Positions 9,165 through 19,142 are shown, numbered from the stretch's first letter. The stretch is DNA of 64,000 nucleotides from Paraneptunicella aestuarii (GCF_019900845.1 NZ_CP074570.1:4849534-4913533); one strand, 5' to 3'. Program-made: numbers and translations. Notes: generated from the letters alone by a model not told the origin.

Positions 9165-9866
9165 ATGCACAGACCATTTTTAAGTAATCATGGGCAGGTA
9201 GAATGGTGGGATCGTCCAAATTTAATTCAGTACTACTGTGAATTTAATTTAGACGCATACCAGGATAACCTCTTTGATTCACATGGAGTGCATTTCCCCG
9301 ACACAGTCAAGAAGTCGGTTGTTAAACGTCGAGCAGAGTTTCTTGCAGGCCGCTATTGCTCATTAAAAGCCTTGGCAATGGTTGGCGAATTTCCTGAATT
9401 TATCCCCGTCGGTAAACAGCGTGAACCTCTCTGGCCGGAAACCACCTTGGGAGCCATTAGCCATACCACAGCCTGTGCCACAACCATAGTGACGAAAGAT
9501 CCTGATGTTAAAGGGCTGGGTATTGATATTGAAAACCTCGTCAACACCGACACGATGGAAAAGATCTGCAGCCACATTATGCCAAAAGAAGCTGGCACTA
9601 TTCTGGAACAGGAAGGTCTTACCCAGGAAGAAGTATTTACCCTGGTCTTTTCCGTTAAAGAAAGCTTCTTTAAAGCCGCCTATCCTCAAGTAAAACGCTA
9701 TTTTGATTTTGACGCCGTAGAAATTCTTTCATTTGATCAGGATAAGAAAGAAATTACATTCCGTGTCGAAGAAGATTTATGTCCTGCAATACAGCCCGGA
9801 TTAATAGTGAAAGGTTACTATCATCAGTTTTCAGAAGAGAAATGGGCGACATTAGTCACTATCTAA
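9165..9866 (+). CDS. 4'-phosphopantetheinyl transferase (EntD/Sfp type)
   Basis: 233 residues. Enzymes of this type move the phosphopantetheine arm of CoA onto carrier-protein domains. The family blocks are all present: KRRAEFLAGRYCSLKAL, GAISHT, the Mg-binding GLGIDIE and FSVKESFFKAAYP. The length is typical for EntD-like members. No NRPS, PKS or carrier-protein gene is in the window, so the substrate lies elsewhere on the genome. It stands alone between the chemotaxis terminator and a convergent gene. Confidence 0.9.
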   Translation: MHRPFLSNHGQVEWWDRPNLIQYYCEFNLDAYQDNLFDSHGVHFPDTVKKSVVKRRAEFLAGRYCSLKALAMVGEFPEFIPVGKQREPLWPETTLGAISHTTACATTIVTKDPDVKGLGIDIENLVNTDTMEKICSHIMPKEAGTILEQEGLTQEEVFTLVFSVKESFFKAAYPQVKRYFDFDAVEILSFDQDKKEITFRVEEDLCPAIQPGLIVKGYYHQFSEEKWATLVTI

Positions 9867-9915
9867 ACCTAACACTGCGATTTTCCTAAACAAGCTTTTG
9901 CCCAAATAGCTCTCG

Positions 9916-10680
9916 TTAACGAGTATTGTTCTTTTTAGGCGACAGTAAATCTTCCTTTTCCATTCTCTTATCAATAAAGCTGTCGATATCACCTCCTCCC
10001 GCACACCGAATATGACCGCCAGTTAAGGTACTCAATATACTCAAACCTTGTTTCACTGTACTGGAACAATCCACAGCGATAGGTTTAGGCGCTTTATATT
10101 GAACCGTCGCACCAGAAGAAGAATATCCAGAACCATCCAACCCCAAAGCTCCTCCAACCTGAGGGTGCGCCTGATTGTATTGATACTGTTGAGCTTCCTG
10201 CCTGGCGATATCACTAAGCTTATTATCTGCCATAGAATTAAAATACGATTGGGTAGAGCTAAAGGCTCGACTGGATGAGCGAGGCTCAGCCTCTTCAGAG
10301 TTTGCCTGTATCTCCTCTTCCTCAGTGGAAAGGGATGAAGAGGGTAAAGAAGAAGACTGAATTGCAGGTAATTCTGCTTCTTCCACCTCTTGTAAATTAT
10401 CTTCGATCTTCTCGCTTTTTTCTTCCGGAATCGTTTCAACAACTTCAGGGACAGGTTCAGATTTAGGGGGAGCAAGCATGGCAGAAGTAACGAAGTAAGT
10501 TTCAATCGGTTTGGGTTCTTGAGGCTTATCCTGCGTAAGAACAGCGCCTATTTTCACCTGATTTTGAATAACCGCAACAAAACCCAAATGTAGAAATATA
10601 GAAATAACAACAAAGTACAACCACCCATGACTTTGGGATGCTTTAGGAGAAAAGTCCAGAGGAGTGGCGACCAACTGCAT
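9916..10680 (-). CDS. TonB-like single-pass membrane protein of unknown function
   Basis: 254 residues. One hydrophobic segment (about 20-38) follows a short cytoplasmic start. A long Pro/Glu/Ser-rich region comes next (about 55-145), which looks extended and periplasm-spanning. A short C-terminal domain (about 195-254) carries two cysteines (VDCSST, IRCAGGG) and a basic end. The arrangement recalls TonB/TolA-type proteins, but no TonB C-terminal domain is recognisable and no ExbB/ExbD genes are nearby. Function is not assigned. Confidence 0.7.
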   Translation of the reverse strand: MQLVATPLDFSPKASQSHGWLYFVVISIFLHLGFVAVIQNQVKIGAVLTQDKPQEPKPIETYFVTSAMLAPPKSEPVPEVVETIPEEKSEKIEDNLQEVEEAELPAIQSSSLPSSSLSTEEEEIQANSEEAEPRSSSRAFSSTQSYFNSMADNKLSDIARQEAQQYQYNQAHPQVGGALGLDGSGYSSSGATVQYKAPKPIAVDCSSTVKQGLSILSTLTGGHIRCAGGGDIDSFIDKRMEKEDLLSPKKNNTR

Positions 10681-10774
10681 TAACAGGCTACTACATTGAT
10701 TTTACTAGCCTTATAGACAGATTGTAGAAATAGAAGTTCAGAGAGTGATACAGATTAATCTGAGATCGATAAAA

Positions 10775-11161
10775 CTAGGAAGCACGCTTCTTGCTTTGTT
10801 GAGTAAGTCTTAAGTTGGTTACGTGAGCCGCAACGATCAGCATAGCGCCTATGGCAATAGTGATAGGCTCGAAAGACTCACCGAAAATATCTTTATTCCA
10901 GTAAATCATCCCACCCAACGCAATACTAATCAGAGGAGAAATCTGACGGTGATGGCGGTAAAACCCCACCAGCATTGCCCAAAAACCCACAACCAGGGAA
11001 ACAATAAGGATACTACGCTCAAACCAGTCTTGAGCAAAAAAGCTGGCGCCAAGTAAAGGAGCAATTGGCAACAATACTGGCAATGACAAGCAATGCACAG
11101 CACACAGGCTAGATGCCCAAATGCCTACTTTGTCTAATATGCGAGTATTACCTTGTGCCAA
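10775..11161 (-). CDS. MerC-family small membrane protein
   Basis: 128 residues with four predicted membrane segments and the MerC-like CAVHC motif in the first one (SSLCAVHCLSLPVLLP). MerC proteins of mercury operons take up Hg(II), but no merR, merT, merP or merA is nearby. Chromosomal relatives are better seen as metal-related membrane proteins of unknown substrate. A near-perfect Zur-box-like palindrome lies 42-58 bases before the start (11203-11219), which suggests repression by zinc and a role in zinc homeostasis. That role is inference. Confidence 0.82.
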   Translation of the reverse strand: MAQGNTRILDKVGIWASSLCAVHCLSLPVLLPIAPLLGASFFAQDWFERSILIVSLVVGFWAMLVGFYRHHRQISPLISIALGGMIYWNKDIFGESFEPITIAIGAMLIVAAHVTNLRLTQQSKKRAS

Positions 11162-11202
11162 AATGATACCTTACGTTTAAACCATCTCAATTTGAGTGGA
11201 TG

Positions 11203-11219
11203 ATATAATATAACATTAT
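11203..11219 (-). promoter_or_regulatory. Zur-box-like operator upstream of merC-like gene
   Basis: The 17-bp sequence ATGATATAATATAACAT is palindromic except for one symmetric mismatch pair and the centre. It differs at one position from ATGTTATAATATAACAT, the core of the gammaproteobacterial Zur consensus as remembered. Its position just upstream of the start codon suits repression. Confidence 0.6.
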
Positions 11220-11340
11220 TATTGTAGTGCAAGTTTTTACATCAAACCAAATCTTAATTGGGCTAAATTCGGGCGAATTCATTAAAAGAATATTTCGAGA
11301 AATAGTACAAGATAAGAGGGTATAAAAGAGAGATTAAAGC

Positions 11341-12297
11341 TTATTCGTCTTCTGCAACAACCGGACTTTCTTTTTCTTCCGCTTTATTCATTGCGAGCTG
11401 TTGCTGTTTATCAAACATCAATTCACTGAGAGGAACCAACCTGATACCCGCCTTTTCCAATTCGGGTAAATGTTTGGAGAGATAAGCCAATGTTTGTGGA
11501 TATGGATGAGCAATACCAATAGCTAAACCATCGCGGTTGGCAATTCCTCTCAAACGCTTAAACTGAGTCTCGATGTGTCGAGGTTCTGGAATATGATCTA
11601 AAAAAACATGTCGGTGTAAACTCGGCACACCGTATTTTTGAGCGATGTTTTCAGCACGGCTAAAACGCGTCGTTCGACTATCAACGAAATACAAACCTTT
11701 AGTTTGCAGGTACTCCATCGTCGCCGTCATAGGTAAGGTTAACTGCGTTAATTTGCTACCCATATGATTATTAATAGCAATGGCATTCGGCACACTGGCA
11801 TGAGCTTGTTCCAGTTGCTCTTTAATCATCTCCGGCGGCATTATTGAGGTTAACGCTCCTGGTCCTAACTCTTTGCCCGACAAAGATTCCATCGGTACAT
11901 GCAACATTACTTCTCTTTGCTGTTGCTCAGCCAGTTGCGAAAAAGGCATTGAGTACGGTGTATGAGGCAATATCGCGAAGGTGATTTCGCTAGGAAGTGA
12001 AAAGGCTCGAATATCTTCAGGCTTGTTACCAATGTCATCAATGATCAAGGCAATAGTGGAGGCATTCACCAGACTAGCAAAGCCTAAACCCAAAGCAATC
12101 AAAACACTTTTAACAGCTCTGAAAGAAAAAGTGTTTAACAAAAAAAACGCCAACAAAAATGAACCAGTTCCGATTAAGGAGACCAGCTTTCCTGTTAGCG
12201 TTTTTTTACGTTCAATATGATCAAACGTTTTCGGTTCTGCTTTGTGCAGCGCACACTCAAAAGGTATGGCTGCACTGCAGATATTGTTGTTGCGCAC
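11341..12297 (-). CDS. yibQ: Divergent polysaccharide deacetylase family protein (YibQ-like)
   Basis: The conserved part begins at TIALIIDDIGN (about residue 81) and contains the family blocks FAILPH, REVMLHVPME, NNHMGS, LYFVDSRTT and IGIAHPYP. These proteins belong to the NodB-like fold and are thought to be periplasmic; their substrate is not established. The start is uncertain: the listed GTG gives about 80 residues before the domain with two hydrophobic stretches, whereas relatives have only a short signal peptide. It follows envC and gpmI on the same strand, the order found in many gammaproteobacteria. Confidence 0.85.
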   Translation of the reverse strand: MRNNNICSAAIPFECALHKAEPKTFDHIERKKTLTGKLVSLIGTGSFLLAFFLLNTFSFRAVKSVLIALGLGFASLVNASTIALIIDDIGNKPEDIRAFSLPSEITFAILPHTPYSMPFSQLAEQQQREVMLHVPMESLSGKELGPGALTSIMPPEMIKEQLEQAHASVPNAIAINNHMGSKLTQLTLPMTATMEYLQTKGLYFVDSRTTRFSRAENIAQKYGVPSLHRHVFLDHIPEPRHIETQFKRLRGIANRDGLAIGIAHPYPQTLAYLSKHLPELEKAGIRLVPLSELMFDKQQQLAMNKAEEKESPVVAEDE

Positions 12298-12456
12298 GGC
12301 TTTTATAAGCTCTTTTCTTTCAGGAGCGTTCGTTCACGAACAACCAACACTCCGAAGCTTTTGGAAAATTGTTGATGGGATATTTACCACACCAAACAAG
12401 AACACATTATAGATAATACGATCGCATAATCCACTAATCTTTACGATTCTTTGCAA

Positions 12457-13641
12457 TTATTTCTGCAACCAGTTGGCTGGATTAACAGGCTGGCCTTTGT
12501 GCCGGATCTCGAAGTAAAGTGAAGGTCTTGACTGACCTCCACTTTGGCCTAACAGGGCAATAGTTTCGCCGGCTTCAACACGGTCTCCGACCTGCTTTAA
12601 CAAAGCTTGATTTTGACCATACAGGCTCATGTAACCATTACCGTGGTCAACGATAATCATCAAGCCAAACCCTCTGAGCCAATCGGCAAACAAGACTTTG
12701 CCATGATGAATAGCACTGATGGGACTACCCGCATCGCCATAGACTAACACTCCTTTCCAATGGACTTGTCCCTGGCGTCGTTTACCAAAGAGTTTTCTCA
12801 ATCTGCCATCGGCAGGTTGAAGCAATTTTCCTTTGAACGGCTCCAACCCCAGAAGCTCCTGATCTGCCATTTCCTGAGATTTACGGGCGGCCTCCATGGC
12901 CTGAACCAAGTTCTGTTCGTTAATTTGCAGTTGCTCGATATGAGCCGCTTCGTTGTTAATGGTTTTTTGCAGCGCTTGTAGCGTCGATTCCCTTTCTTGT
13001 TGACGTAAACGCATCACAACTTGCTGCTGTTCCAAATTAGCCTTATCGCGTTTTAGTTGATCAGCATTTGCTTTCAACTTTGTCGCAACATCCAATAACT
13101 GAGTAACCAGACTCTGGAAGCTCTCAATTTCGCTTTGGCGAGCATTATTCAAATACTGGTAATACACCAACATACGCTCAAACTTCCCGGCATCTTCCTG
13201 ATTTAATAGCATTTTGGTGTAATCATGATTACCACGCATGTAAGCACTTCGAATTTGCTTTGCCAGTAATGCCTGCTGTTCTTCCTTCTTTTTCAAAAGA
13301 GCATTTTTCTCTTTGATCAGCGTATTCTGTTCCTTCTGATTATCCTTAATCATACGCTCACTCACCACAATGTCCTGAGACAAACGGGAAATCTCTAATT
13401 CCGCTGCTTTTAAACGATTCTGCAGATCTTGTGCAGATAACATTTGCTCCTGCAACTGCTCTTGCCTGCGCTTAATCTGATTCTGAATTTGCTGCAATTC
13501 TTGCTCATTGGGCTCATTCGACTGTGCCCGAACAATAGTGCTATGAACGCATAATCCCCAGCCCAAAACTACAGCAAAACACCACAGGGAAAACCGCTGT
13601 GGTGTTTGCATAACTCTGCTCAGATTTAACGTAGGCTTCAT
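12457..13641 (-). CDS. envC: Murein hydrolase activator EnvC
   Basis: 394 residues. EnvC activates the amidases AmiA/AmiB during septal cell-wall splitting. Visible are an N-terminal signal/anchor (about 15-40), a long Gln/Glu/Lys-rich coiled coil (about 45-260) and a C-terminal LytM (M23) domain (about 280-394). The metal-site residues of active M23 peptidases are degenerate (VYGDAG where HxxxD is expected, FEIRH where HxH is expected), as in EnvC activators. It lies 24 bases downstream of gpmI. Confidence 0.93.
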   Translation of the reverse strand: MKPTLNLSRVMQTPQRFSLWCFAVVLGWGLCVHSTIVRAQSNEPNEQELQQIQNQIKRRQEQLQEQMLSAQDLQNRLKAAELEISRLSQDIVVSERMIKDNQKEQNTLIKEKNALLKKKEEQQALLAKQIRSAYMRGNHDYTKMLLNQEDAGKFERMLVYYQYLNNARQSEIESFQSLVTQLLDVATKLKANADQLKRDKANLEQQQVVMRLRQQERESTLQALQKTINNEAAHIEQLQINEQNLVQAMEAARKSQEMADQELLGLEPFKGKLLQPADGRLRKLFGKRRQGQVHWKGVLVYGDAGSPISAIHHGKVLFADWLRGFGLMIIVDHGNGYMSLYGQNQALLKQVGDRVEAGETIALLGQSGGQSRPSLYFEIRHKGQPVNPANWLQK

Positions 13642-13665
13642 AAATTAAGGAAGCGTCCTTACTCG

Positions 13666-15201
13666 TTAGTCCTGTAACGTCATAATGGGTTTGCCGGTCA
13701 TCTCGTCTGGCTGAGGCATACCCATTAGATGCAACATGGTTGGTGCTACATCACTAAGCGTCGCTCCTTCGCGAGGCAGGGCACTACGACCAACATAAAT
13801 GAAAGGTACAAGTTCGCTGGTATGTGCAGTGTGTGCTTGTCCAGTATTGTGATCAACCATCTGCTCCGCGTTACCATGATCGGCAGTAATCAAACACTCA
13901 CCGCCAACCTTGCGCAATGCTTCAACGACTCGACCTATACACTTGTCCACGGCTTCACAAGCTTTGACAGCGGCTTCATAGACACCGGTATGACCCACCA
14001 TGTCACCATTTGGATAATTACAAATTATCACGTCAAACTTCTGCGATTCGATGGCGCCCACCAGCTTATTGGTCAATTCTTCCGAATTCATTTCTGGCTG
14101 CAAATCGTAAGTAGCAACGTCTGGAGAAGGAACCAGAATACGTTCTTCTCCTTGATATAAGTCTTCTCGTCCACCGCTGAAAAAGAAGGTCACATGCGCA
14201 TATTTCTCGGTTTCAGAGATACGCAATTGCGTGCGATTGTGCTTGGCTAACCATTCTCCCATGACATTTTTCAGTTCTTCTGGCGGGAAAGCCACCGCCG
14301 CTTTAATATCCGCAGCAAATTGAGTTAGGGTCACAAAGGCACACAACGCTGGCGTTTTCTTACGTTCAAAGCCAGAGAAGTCGACATCAGTAAAAGCGCG
14401 AGAAATTTGGCGAGCACGATCAGCGCGGAAATTCGCAAAGAAGAGCGCATCACCATCTTCAAGAGGTGCAGCGTCACCAATCAAGGTAGTTTTAACAAAC
14501 TCGTCGTTTTCACCACGCGCATAAGCCGCTTCCAAACCCGCAATGGCTGACTCCGCCTGAAACTCGCTCTTGCCAAGAGTCAGCATGTCGTAGGCAGCCT
14601 GAACGCGATCCCAACGTTGATCACGATCCATGGCATAGTAACGGCCCACCAGGCTCGCAGTTTTACCCACGCCTAATTCAGCGAATAGTTCATCAGCTTG
14701 TTTCAACGATGATTCCGCACTTCTTGGTGGCGTGTCTCGACCATCCAAAAAGGCATGCAAATAGATCTTTTTAGCACCTAGTTCTGCCGCTGCGCGAACC
14801 AATGCAAAGATGTGATCTGTATGACTGTGAACGCCACCAGGTGACATCAACCCCATGATGTGAACCGCTTTGTCGTTCTCAACAGCGGCCTTAATATTGC
14901 CAGCAATAACCGGATTTGATGCAAACTCCCCGTCTTGAATGGACTTGGTAATGCGTGTGAAATCCTGATAAACAACGCGACCGGCACCTAAATTTACGTG
15001 CCCGACTTCAGAGTTTCCCATTTGCCCGTCAGGCAAACCAACATCCAGCCCGGATCCAGAGATAAGCGTGTGAGGGCATGATTGCCATAACTCATCCAAC
15101 ACAGGCGTTGCAGCATTGGCAATCGCGTTATTGTCGGTCTCTTCCCGGTAACCCCACCCATCCAAAATCAACAATACCAAGGGTTTCTTTCCCGGATTCA
15201 T
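13666..15201 (-). CDS. gpmI: 2,3-bisphosphoglycerate-independent phosphoglycerate mutase
   Basis: 511 residues, the usual GpmI length. The enzyme interconverts 3- and 2-phosphoglycerate using two Mn ions. The alkaline-phosphatase-superfamily motifs are present: [11 protein letters not shown], the catalytic serine in [24 protein letters not shown], and the metal-binding [13 protein letters not shown] and [13 protein letters not shown] at 15216 opens the frame, but the ATG at 15201 is preceded by GGAGA at a good distance and was chosen. The gene is divergent from the rhodanese gene. Confidence 0.95.
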   Translation of the reverse strand: MNPGKKPLVLLILDGWGYREETDNNAIANAATPVLDELWQSCPHTLISGSGLDVGLPDGQMGNSEVGHVNLGAGRVVYQDFTRITKSIQDGEFASNPVIAGNIKAAVENDKAVHIMGLMSPGGVHSHTDHIFALVRAAAELGAKKIYLHAFLDGRDTPPRSAESSLKQADELFAELGVGKTASLVGRYYAMDRDQRWDRVQAAYDMLTLGKSEFQAESAIAGLEAAYARGENDEFVKTTLIGDAAPLEDGDALFFANFRADRARQISRAFTDVDFSGFERKKTPALCAFVTLTQFAADIKAAVAFPPEELKNVMGEWLAKHNRTQLRISETEKYAHVTFFFSGGREDLYQGEERILVPSPDVATYDLQPEMNSEELTNKLVGAIESQKFDVIICNYPNGDMVGHTGVYEAAVKACEAVDKCIGRVVEALRKVGGECLITADHGNAEQMVDHNTGQAHTAHTSELVPFIYVGRSALPREGATLSDVAPTMLHLMGMPQPDEMTGKPIMTLQD

Positions 15202-15483
15202 GAATTTCGTCTCCACAAAGTGCTAAATGAATTAATTTAGTAGACAGCCTGACAAATCGAAACGACTGTGCCAGCCCTTTAAAATTAAGGCCGTCCAGTG
15301 AAAATACATTGCGCTCATTCCACAAAAAGAAATGATTTCTGCGCCGCTACGTTGTCTCATTTTGTTATTGTCAGGGTACAGAGAAAACCAAGTTATGGCC
15401 TTATAAAACTAGCGTCTGCTGGCAATTTCTATATACTTTGCAGACTTTTTTCAGATGACGTTAACGTAAGGCTACTTTTAACT

Positions 15484-15909
15484 ATGCAACAGCTTGTTGA
15501 GTTTATCGGTAATCATCCTTATTTGGCAACCGCTTGGGTGGTATTGTTTTGCTTACTGATATACAGCTATGTCGTAAGTTTTTTCTCGCCATTGCAAGAA
15601 ATCTCCACACATGAAGCCACTCGCCAAATAAACAAGGAAGATGCTGTCGTATTGGATATACGTCCTACTGCAGAATTTAAAAAGGGTCACATCCTTGGCG
15701 CTACTCAGATTCCGGCAGAATCAGTCACTAAAGGCGACTTCAGCAAACTTGAAAAGTTTAAAGACAAACCCATTATTGTAGTCTGCCCTATGGGTATGTC
15801 TGCTAAACGTACCGCCATGCAAATGCTAAAAGCTGGTTTTGCTAAGGTTTCAGTGCTTAAAGGCGGTATGGGATCCTGGCAAGGTGAAGGTTTACCGGTT
15901 AAAAAGTGA
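15484..15909 (+). CDS. Membrane-anchored rhodanese-like protein
   Basis: 141 residues: one N-terminal membrane segment (about 15-35) followed by a single rhodanese domain (about 40-140) with the active-site loop cysteine in VVCPMGMSAKR. The open frame begins at 15298, but the ATG at 15484 gives the normal YibN-like N-terminus and has AAGG upstream. Such proteins precede grxC, secB and gpsA in many gammaproteobacteria; a sulfur-transfer or redox role is likely but unproven. Confidence 0.9.
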   Translation: MQQLVEFIGNHPYLATAWVVLFCLLIYSYVVSFFSPLQEISTHEATRQINKEDAVVLDIRPTAEFKKGHILGATQIPAESVTKGDFSKLEKFKDKPIIVVCPMGMSAKRTAMQMLKAGFAKVSVLKGGMGSWQGEGLPVKK

Positions 15910-15914
15910 ATCAA

Positions 15915-16175
15915 ATGAAAAAAGTAGAGATATACACCAAGGGTCATTGCCCATACTGCAAAAGAGCCAAAGCCCTTTTAGACAGTAAAAATGTGGCATA
16001 CATAGAGTACAAAATTGACGAGCAGCCAGAATTACGTGACGGCATGATTGAAAGAGCAAATGGTGGCTACACCGTTCCTCAAATTTTCATTGGTGGCGAT
16101 CTGCACATTGGCGGCTGCGACGATATGATGGCGCTTGAAGAACAACAAAAGTTAGATCCACTTCTAGCCGACTAG
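15915..16175 (+). CDS. grxC: Glutaredoxin 3
   Basis: About 86 residues with the dithiol active site CPYCKRAK near the N-terminus, the cis-proline TVPQIF and the glutathione-binding GGCDDM. It reduces disulfides using glutathione in the cytoplasm. A GTG at 15906 overlapping the rhodanese stop is an alternative start three codons upstream. The gene lies in the rhodanese-grxC-secB-gpsA run. Confidence 0.94.
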   Translation: MKKVEIYTKGHCPYCKRAKALLDSKNVAYIEYKIDEQPELRDGMIERANGGYTVPQIFIGGDLHIGGCDDMMALEEQQKLDPLLAD

Positions 16176-16206
16176 AATTGTGGGATCGTAAAACAGGATT
16201 TAAACC

Positions 16207-16713
16207 ATGTCTGAAGAAAATTTGACAAACGGTGCAGGTGCGCCAGAAAGCCAACCTCAAACTCAATTTGCATTACAACGCATTTACTGCAAAGACATTT
16301 CGTTTGAAACACCGAATTCCCCGGCTATTTTCCACAAAGAGTGGAAACCTGAAATCAAGCTGGATATTGACACCCGAAGCACTAAATTGGACGAAGTAAA
16401 CTTCGAAGTTGTACTCACCATCACAGTAACAGCAAAAATCGAAGAGACGACAGCATTCCTTTGTGAAGTTCAACAAGCGGGTATTTTCACTATTGAAAAT
16501 ATTCCAGAAGAGCAATTGCCTCATATGTTGGGAGCATTCTGTCCGAACATGCTTTTCCCATATGCACGCGAAACCATCTCTAATCTGGTCAACAGAGGGA
16601 CTTTCCCTCCTCTGAATCTGGCACCAGTGAATTTTGATGCTATCTTTGCAGCATATGTTCAAAAACGTCAGCAAGAACATGCCGCTCAAGAAGGCCAACA
16701 GCTAGACGCATAA
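16207..16713 (+). CDS. secB: Protein-export chaperone SecB
   Basis: 168 residues. SecB keeps preproteins unfolded and delivers them to SecA. The family blocks [28 protein letters not shown] and [11 protein letters not shown] are clear; the C-terminal tail ends in a short Gln/Ala-rich stretch. It lies between grxC and gpsA, as in E. coli. Confidence 0.95.
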   Translation: MSEENLTNGAGAPESQPQTQFALQRIYCKDISFETPNSPAIFHKEWKPEIKLDIDTRSTKLDEVNFEVVLTITVTAKIEETTAFLCEVQQAGIFTIENIPEEQLPHMLGAFCPNMLFPYARETISNLVNRGTFPPLNLAPVNFDAIFAAYVQKRQQEHAAQEGQQLDA

Positions 16714-16731
16714 TTAAAGGCATAAAAACTT

Positions 16732-17769
16732 ATGTCTGAAAACGTAATGTATAACGAGACTATCTCGGTACTGGGAGCAGGGTCTTATGGCACTGCTCTC
16801 GCGTTTTGTTTGTCTCGCAATAAGGTTCCTACACAGCTATGGGGACGAGACAAACAAAAAATGCTGGCGATGCAGCAAGCTCGAAGCAATACCTATTATC
16901 TGCCCGGATTTGAATTTCCAGAAGCCATGCAAGTGGAAACCGATCTGGAAAAAGCCGTAAGTTATAGCAGAGATATTCTCATCGTCGTTCCCAGCCATTC
17001 CTTTGCCGATTTACTTCAGCAGATAAAACCCATCATTAAACCAGGACAACGCATCATCTGGGCAACCAAAGGTTTGGAGCCTGAAACCGGTAGGCTGCTA
17101 CAAGATGTGGCACAAGAATGCCTGGGTGATATTCCAATGGCCGTACTTTCAGGTCCAACGTTCGCCAAAGAGATGGCGGCCGGAATGCCCACAGCCATTA
17201 CGCTTGCCTCTACAGATGAACAGTTCCTGGAAGAATTTGCCAATAAACTGCATTGCCAGAAGTCCTTTAGAGTATATAAGAGCACCGATGTAGTTGGTGT
17301 TCAGTTAGGCGGGGCTGTTAAAAATGTGGTTGCAATTGGTGCTGGCTTATCCGACGGCATGGGTTTCGGTGCCAATGCACGCACGGCCTTGATAACTCGA
17401 GGATTAGCAGAAATGACCCGCCTTGGAATCAAACTGGGCGCCGATCCACATACCTTTATGGGCATGGCTGGACTTGGCGATTTGGTACTTACCTGTACCG
17501 ATAACCAATCCCGTAACCGCCGCTTTGGTATGGCACTTGGACAAGGGAAAAAGGTCGATGAAGCGATTGCTGAAATAGGCCAGGTTGTAGAAGGCTATAG
17601 AAATACCAAAGAAGTGTATATTCTGGCGCAACGAAACCAGGTTGAAGTACCGATTACCGAGCAAATTTATCAAGTGCTTTACGAAAACAAACCTCTGAAA
17701 GAAGCCGCAATGTCGCTGCTTGGCAGAGAAATGAAGTACGAATCAAAAAGTTCGGATCAGGAAAGCTAA
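16732..17769 (+). CDS. gpsA: NAD(P)H-dependent glycerol-3-phosphate dehydrogenase
   Basis: 345 residues. It makes sn-glycerol-3-phosphate from dihydroxyacetone phosphate for phospholipid synthesis. The N-terminal dinucleotide-binding motif GAGSYGTAL, the [10 protein letters not shown] and SGPTFAKE blocks, the catalytic lysine region [13 protein letters not shown] and [11 protein letters not shown] are present. It follows secB by 18 bases and is closed by a hairpin terminator at 17793. Confidence 0.95.
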   Translation: MSENVMYNETISVLGAGSYGTALAFCLSRNKVPTQLWGRDKQKMLAMQQARSNTYYLPGFEFPEAMQVETDLEKAVSYSRDILIVVPSHSFADLLQQIKPIIKPGQRIIWATKGLEPETGRLLQDVAQECLGDIPMAVLSGPTFAKEMAAGMPTAITLASTDEQFLEEFANKLHCQKSFRVYKSTDVVGVQLGGAVKNVVAIGAGLSDGMGFGANARTALITRGLAEMTRLGIKLGADPHTFMGMAGLGDLVLTCTDNQSRNRRFGMALGQGKKVDEAIAEIGQVVEGYRNTKEVYILAQRNQVEVPITEQIYQVLYENKPLKEAAMSLLGREMKYESKSSDQES

Positions 17770-17792
17770 TTAGAGCTCGCGATAATTATAAA

Positions 17793-17816
17793 AAAGGCGC
17801 TCAAATTAGCGCCTTT
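17793..17816. terminator. Bidirectional terminator between gpsA and carbonic anhydrase
   Basis: A perfect 9-bp stem (AAAGGCGCT/AGCGCCTTT) lies between the two convergent genes, with A and T runs on its two sides, so it can end transcription in both directions. Confidence 0.85.
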
Positions 17817-17840
17817 CTTACATTCCATTCAACCAGCTGG

Positions 17841-18425
17841 TTACCAGCTAAGGGCTCTTATCAAGCCGTCTTTAATACCATATATCCAACTATGAATAGT
17901 AATATTCTGACCTCGAGCTATCGCTCCTTTGTATATTGCTGAACGACGAACATTCTCTGCCTGTTCCAATACGTTTAATTCACATAAGCGATCAACTTTT
18001 TCCTGTCCAGAAAGCTTATCCAATTCGTCACTGTGAGTAACGATAACATCACGGATATGTTCCAACCAGTTGTCGATTAGCCCCAAAGGCTGATTCCCTA
18101 ATGAAGCTGCAACACCACCGCATCCATAGTGACCACATACGATAATGTGCTCTACTTTTAGGACATCAACGGCATATTGCATAACAGACAGGCAGTTTAA
18201 GTCGGTATGTACTACAACGTTGGCAACATTTCGATGAACGAAAATGTCACCCGGCATCAAATCCACTATTTGTGTAGACGGCACTCGGCTATCTGCACAT
18301 CCAATCCATAGAAATTTAGGTGTTTGTTGCCCTGAAAGCTTGTCAAAAAACTCCGGATCGCGTTCTTTAACACTTTCAGCCCACTCAACATTTTTCTTAA
18401 ATAAGTCCTGGATTGTATGACTCAT
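17841..18425 (-). CDS. can: Beta-class carbonic anhydrase
   Basis: 194 residues. It interconverts CO2 and bicarbonate with a zinc ion. The zinc ligands are visible in CADSR and CGHYGCGG. An in-frame start nine codons further upstream (18452) is possible, but the ATG at 18425 has AGGA about eight bases before it and gives the standard MSHTIQDLF N-terminus. Confidence 0.95.
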   Translation of the reverse strand: MSHTIQDLFKKNVEWAESVKERDPEFFDKLSGQQTPKFLWIGCADSRVPSTQIVDLMPGDIFVHRNVANVVVHTDLNCLSVMQYAVDVLKVEHIIVCGHYGCGGVAASLGNQPLGLIDNWLEHIRDVIVTHSDELDKLSGQEKVDRLCELNVLEQAENVRRSAIYKGAIARGQNITIHSWIYGIKDGLIRALSW

Positions 18426-18647
18426 ATGGGTTTCCTGTTTGGCAGGCAGCATAAAGCCCGAGCAAATTGCTTAGCCCTAGCGCCCGGCTTGTCATTAAAA
18501 TTTTCTGTCGTTTTGCAAGTAAAAGATTATACACAGCCATTTAGAAGAATCATCCATGAATTTAGTAAGGAAAATCGTTAGACATCATGACTTCATTTAC
18601 CTATAGCGCTATGATCCGGAATAAATATTTTCAGAAACTTCGATTCG

Positions 18648-19055
18648 ATGAATGTAGAAACCTATTTATTCTTTAACGGAAAATGTGAGGAAGCACTTAC
18701 TTTTTATCAGGATCTATTGGGAATAGAAGTATCCATGCTGATGAAGTACGATGAGAGCCCCGACCAGTCAATCTGTCCACCCAATTGTGGAGATAAGGTT
18801 ATGCACGCCAATTTTAAAATAGGTGACACCTCATTGATGGCATCAGATGGGGATTGTGCGGGAGAACCTAATTTCGCCGGCTTTTCACTGTCATTCAATG
18901 TTGCATCCGAAGAAGAAGGCATACGAATCATGGAAGGCTTGGCAACGAATGGCAAAATCACCATGCCATTAGCCCCCAGTTTTTGGGGAGGATTATTCGG
19001 AATGGTTACAGATCAATATGGCATGTCCTGGATGGTTAGTGTGTTAGAAGCATAA
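18648..19055 (+). CDS. VOC-family protein (PhnB/glyoxalase-like)
   Basis: 135 residues with the PhnB-like pattern: MNVETYLFFNGKCEEALTFY at the start, MHANFKIGDTSLMASD in the middle, and FWGGLFGMVTDQYGMSW at the end. The fold is the paired beta-alpha-beta repeat of glyoxalase/bleomycin-resistance proteins. Substrate and reaction cannot be told from the sequence. It stands alone; no strong ribosome-binding site was seen. Confidence 0.88.
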   Translation: MNVETYLFFNGKCEEALTFYQDLLGIEVSMLMKYDESPDQSICPPNCGDKVMHANFKIGDTSLMASDGDCAGEPNFAGFSLSFNVASEEEGIRIMEGLATNGKITMPLAPSFWGGLFGMVTDQYGMSWMVSVLEA

Positions 19056-19142
19056 ATGATATTTAAGTGACTACTATCATAAAACTTTACTGTGCAACCA
19101 TGTTTATTCAAATTATCAATCCGTTAGAAACAACTAATTAAA

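Noticed and set aside
9912..9923. Palindrome CTCGTTAACGAG as an operator
   Set aside because: It covers the stop codon of the TonB-like gene at a convergent junction, is short and has no promoter nearby.
10775..11161. Mercury-resistance operon
   Set aside because: Only a MerC-like gene is present, with no merR, merT, merP or merA around it and a Zur-like site upstream.
12328..12341. GTTCGT-TC-ACGAAC palindrome upstream of yibQ as a regulatory site
   Set aside because: It matches no operator I know well, and its relation to the yibQ start, itself uncertain, cannot be fixed; too weak to list as a feature.
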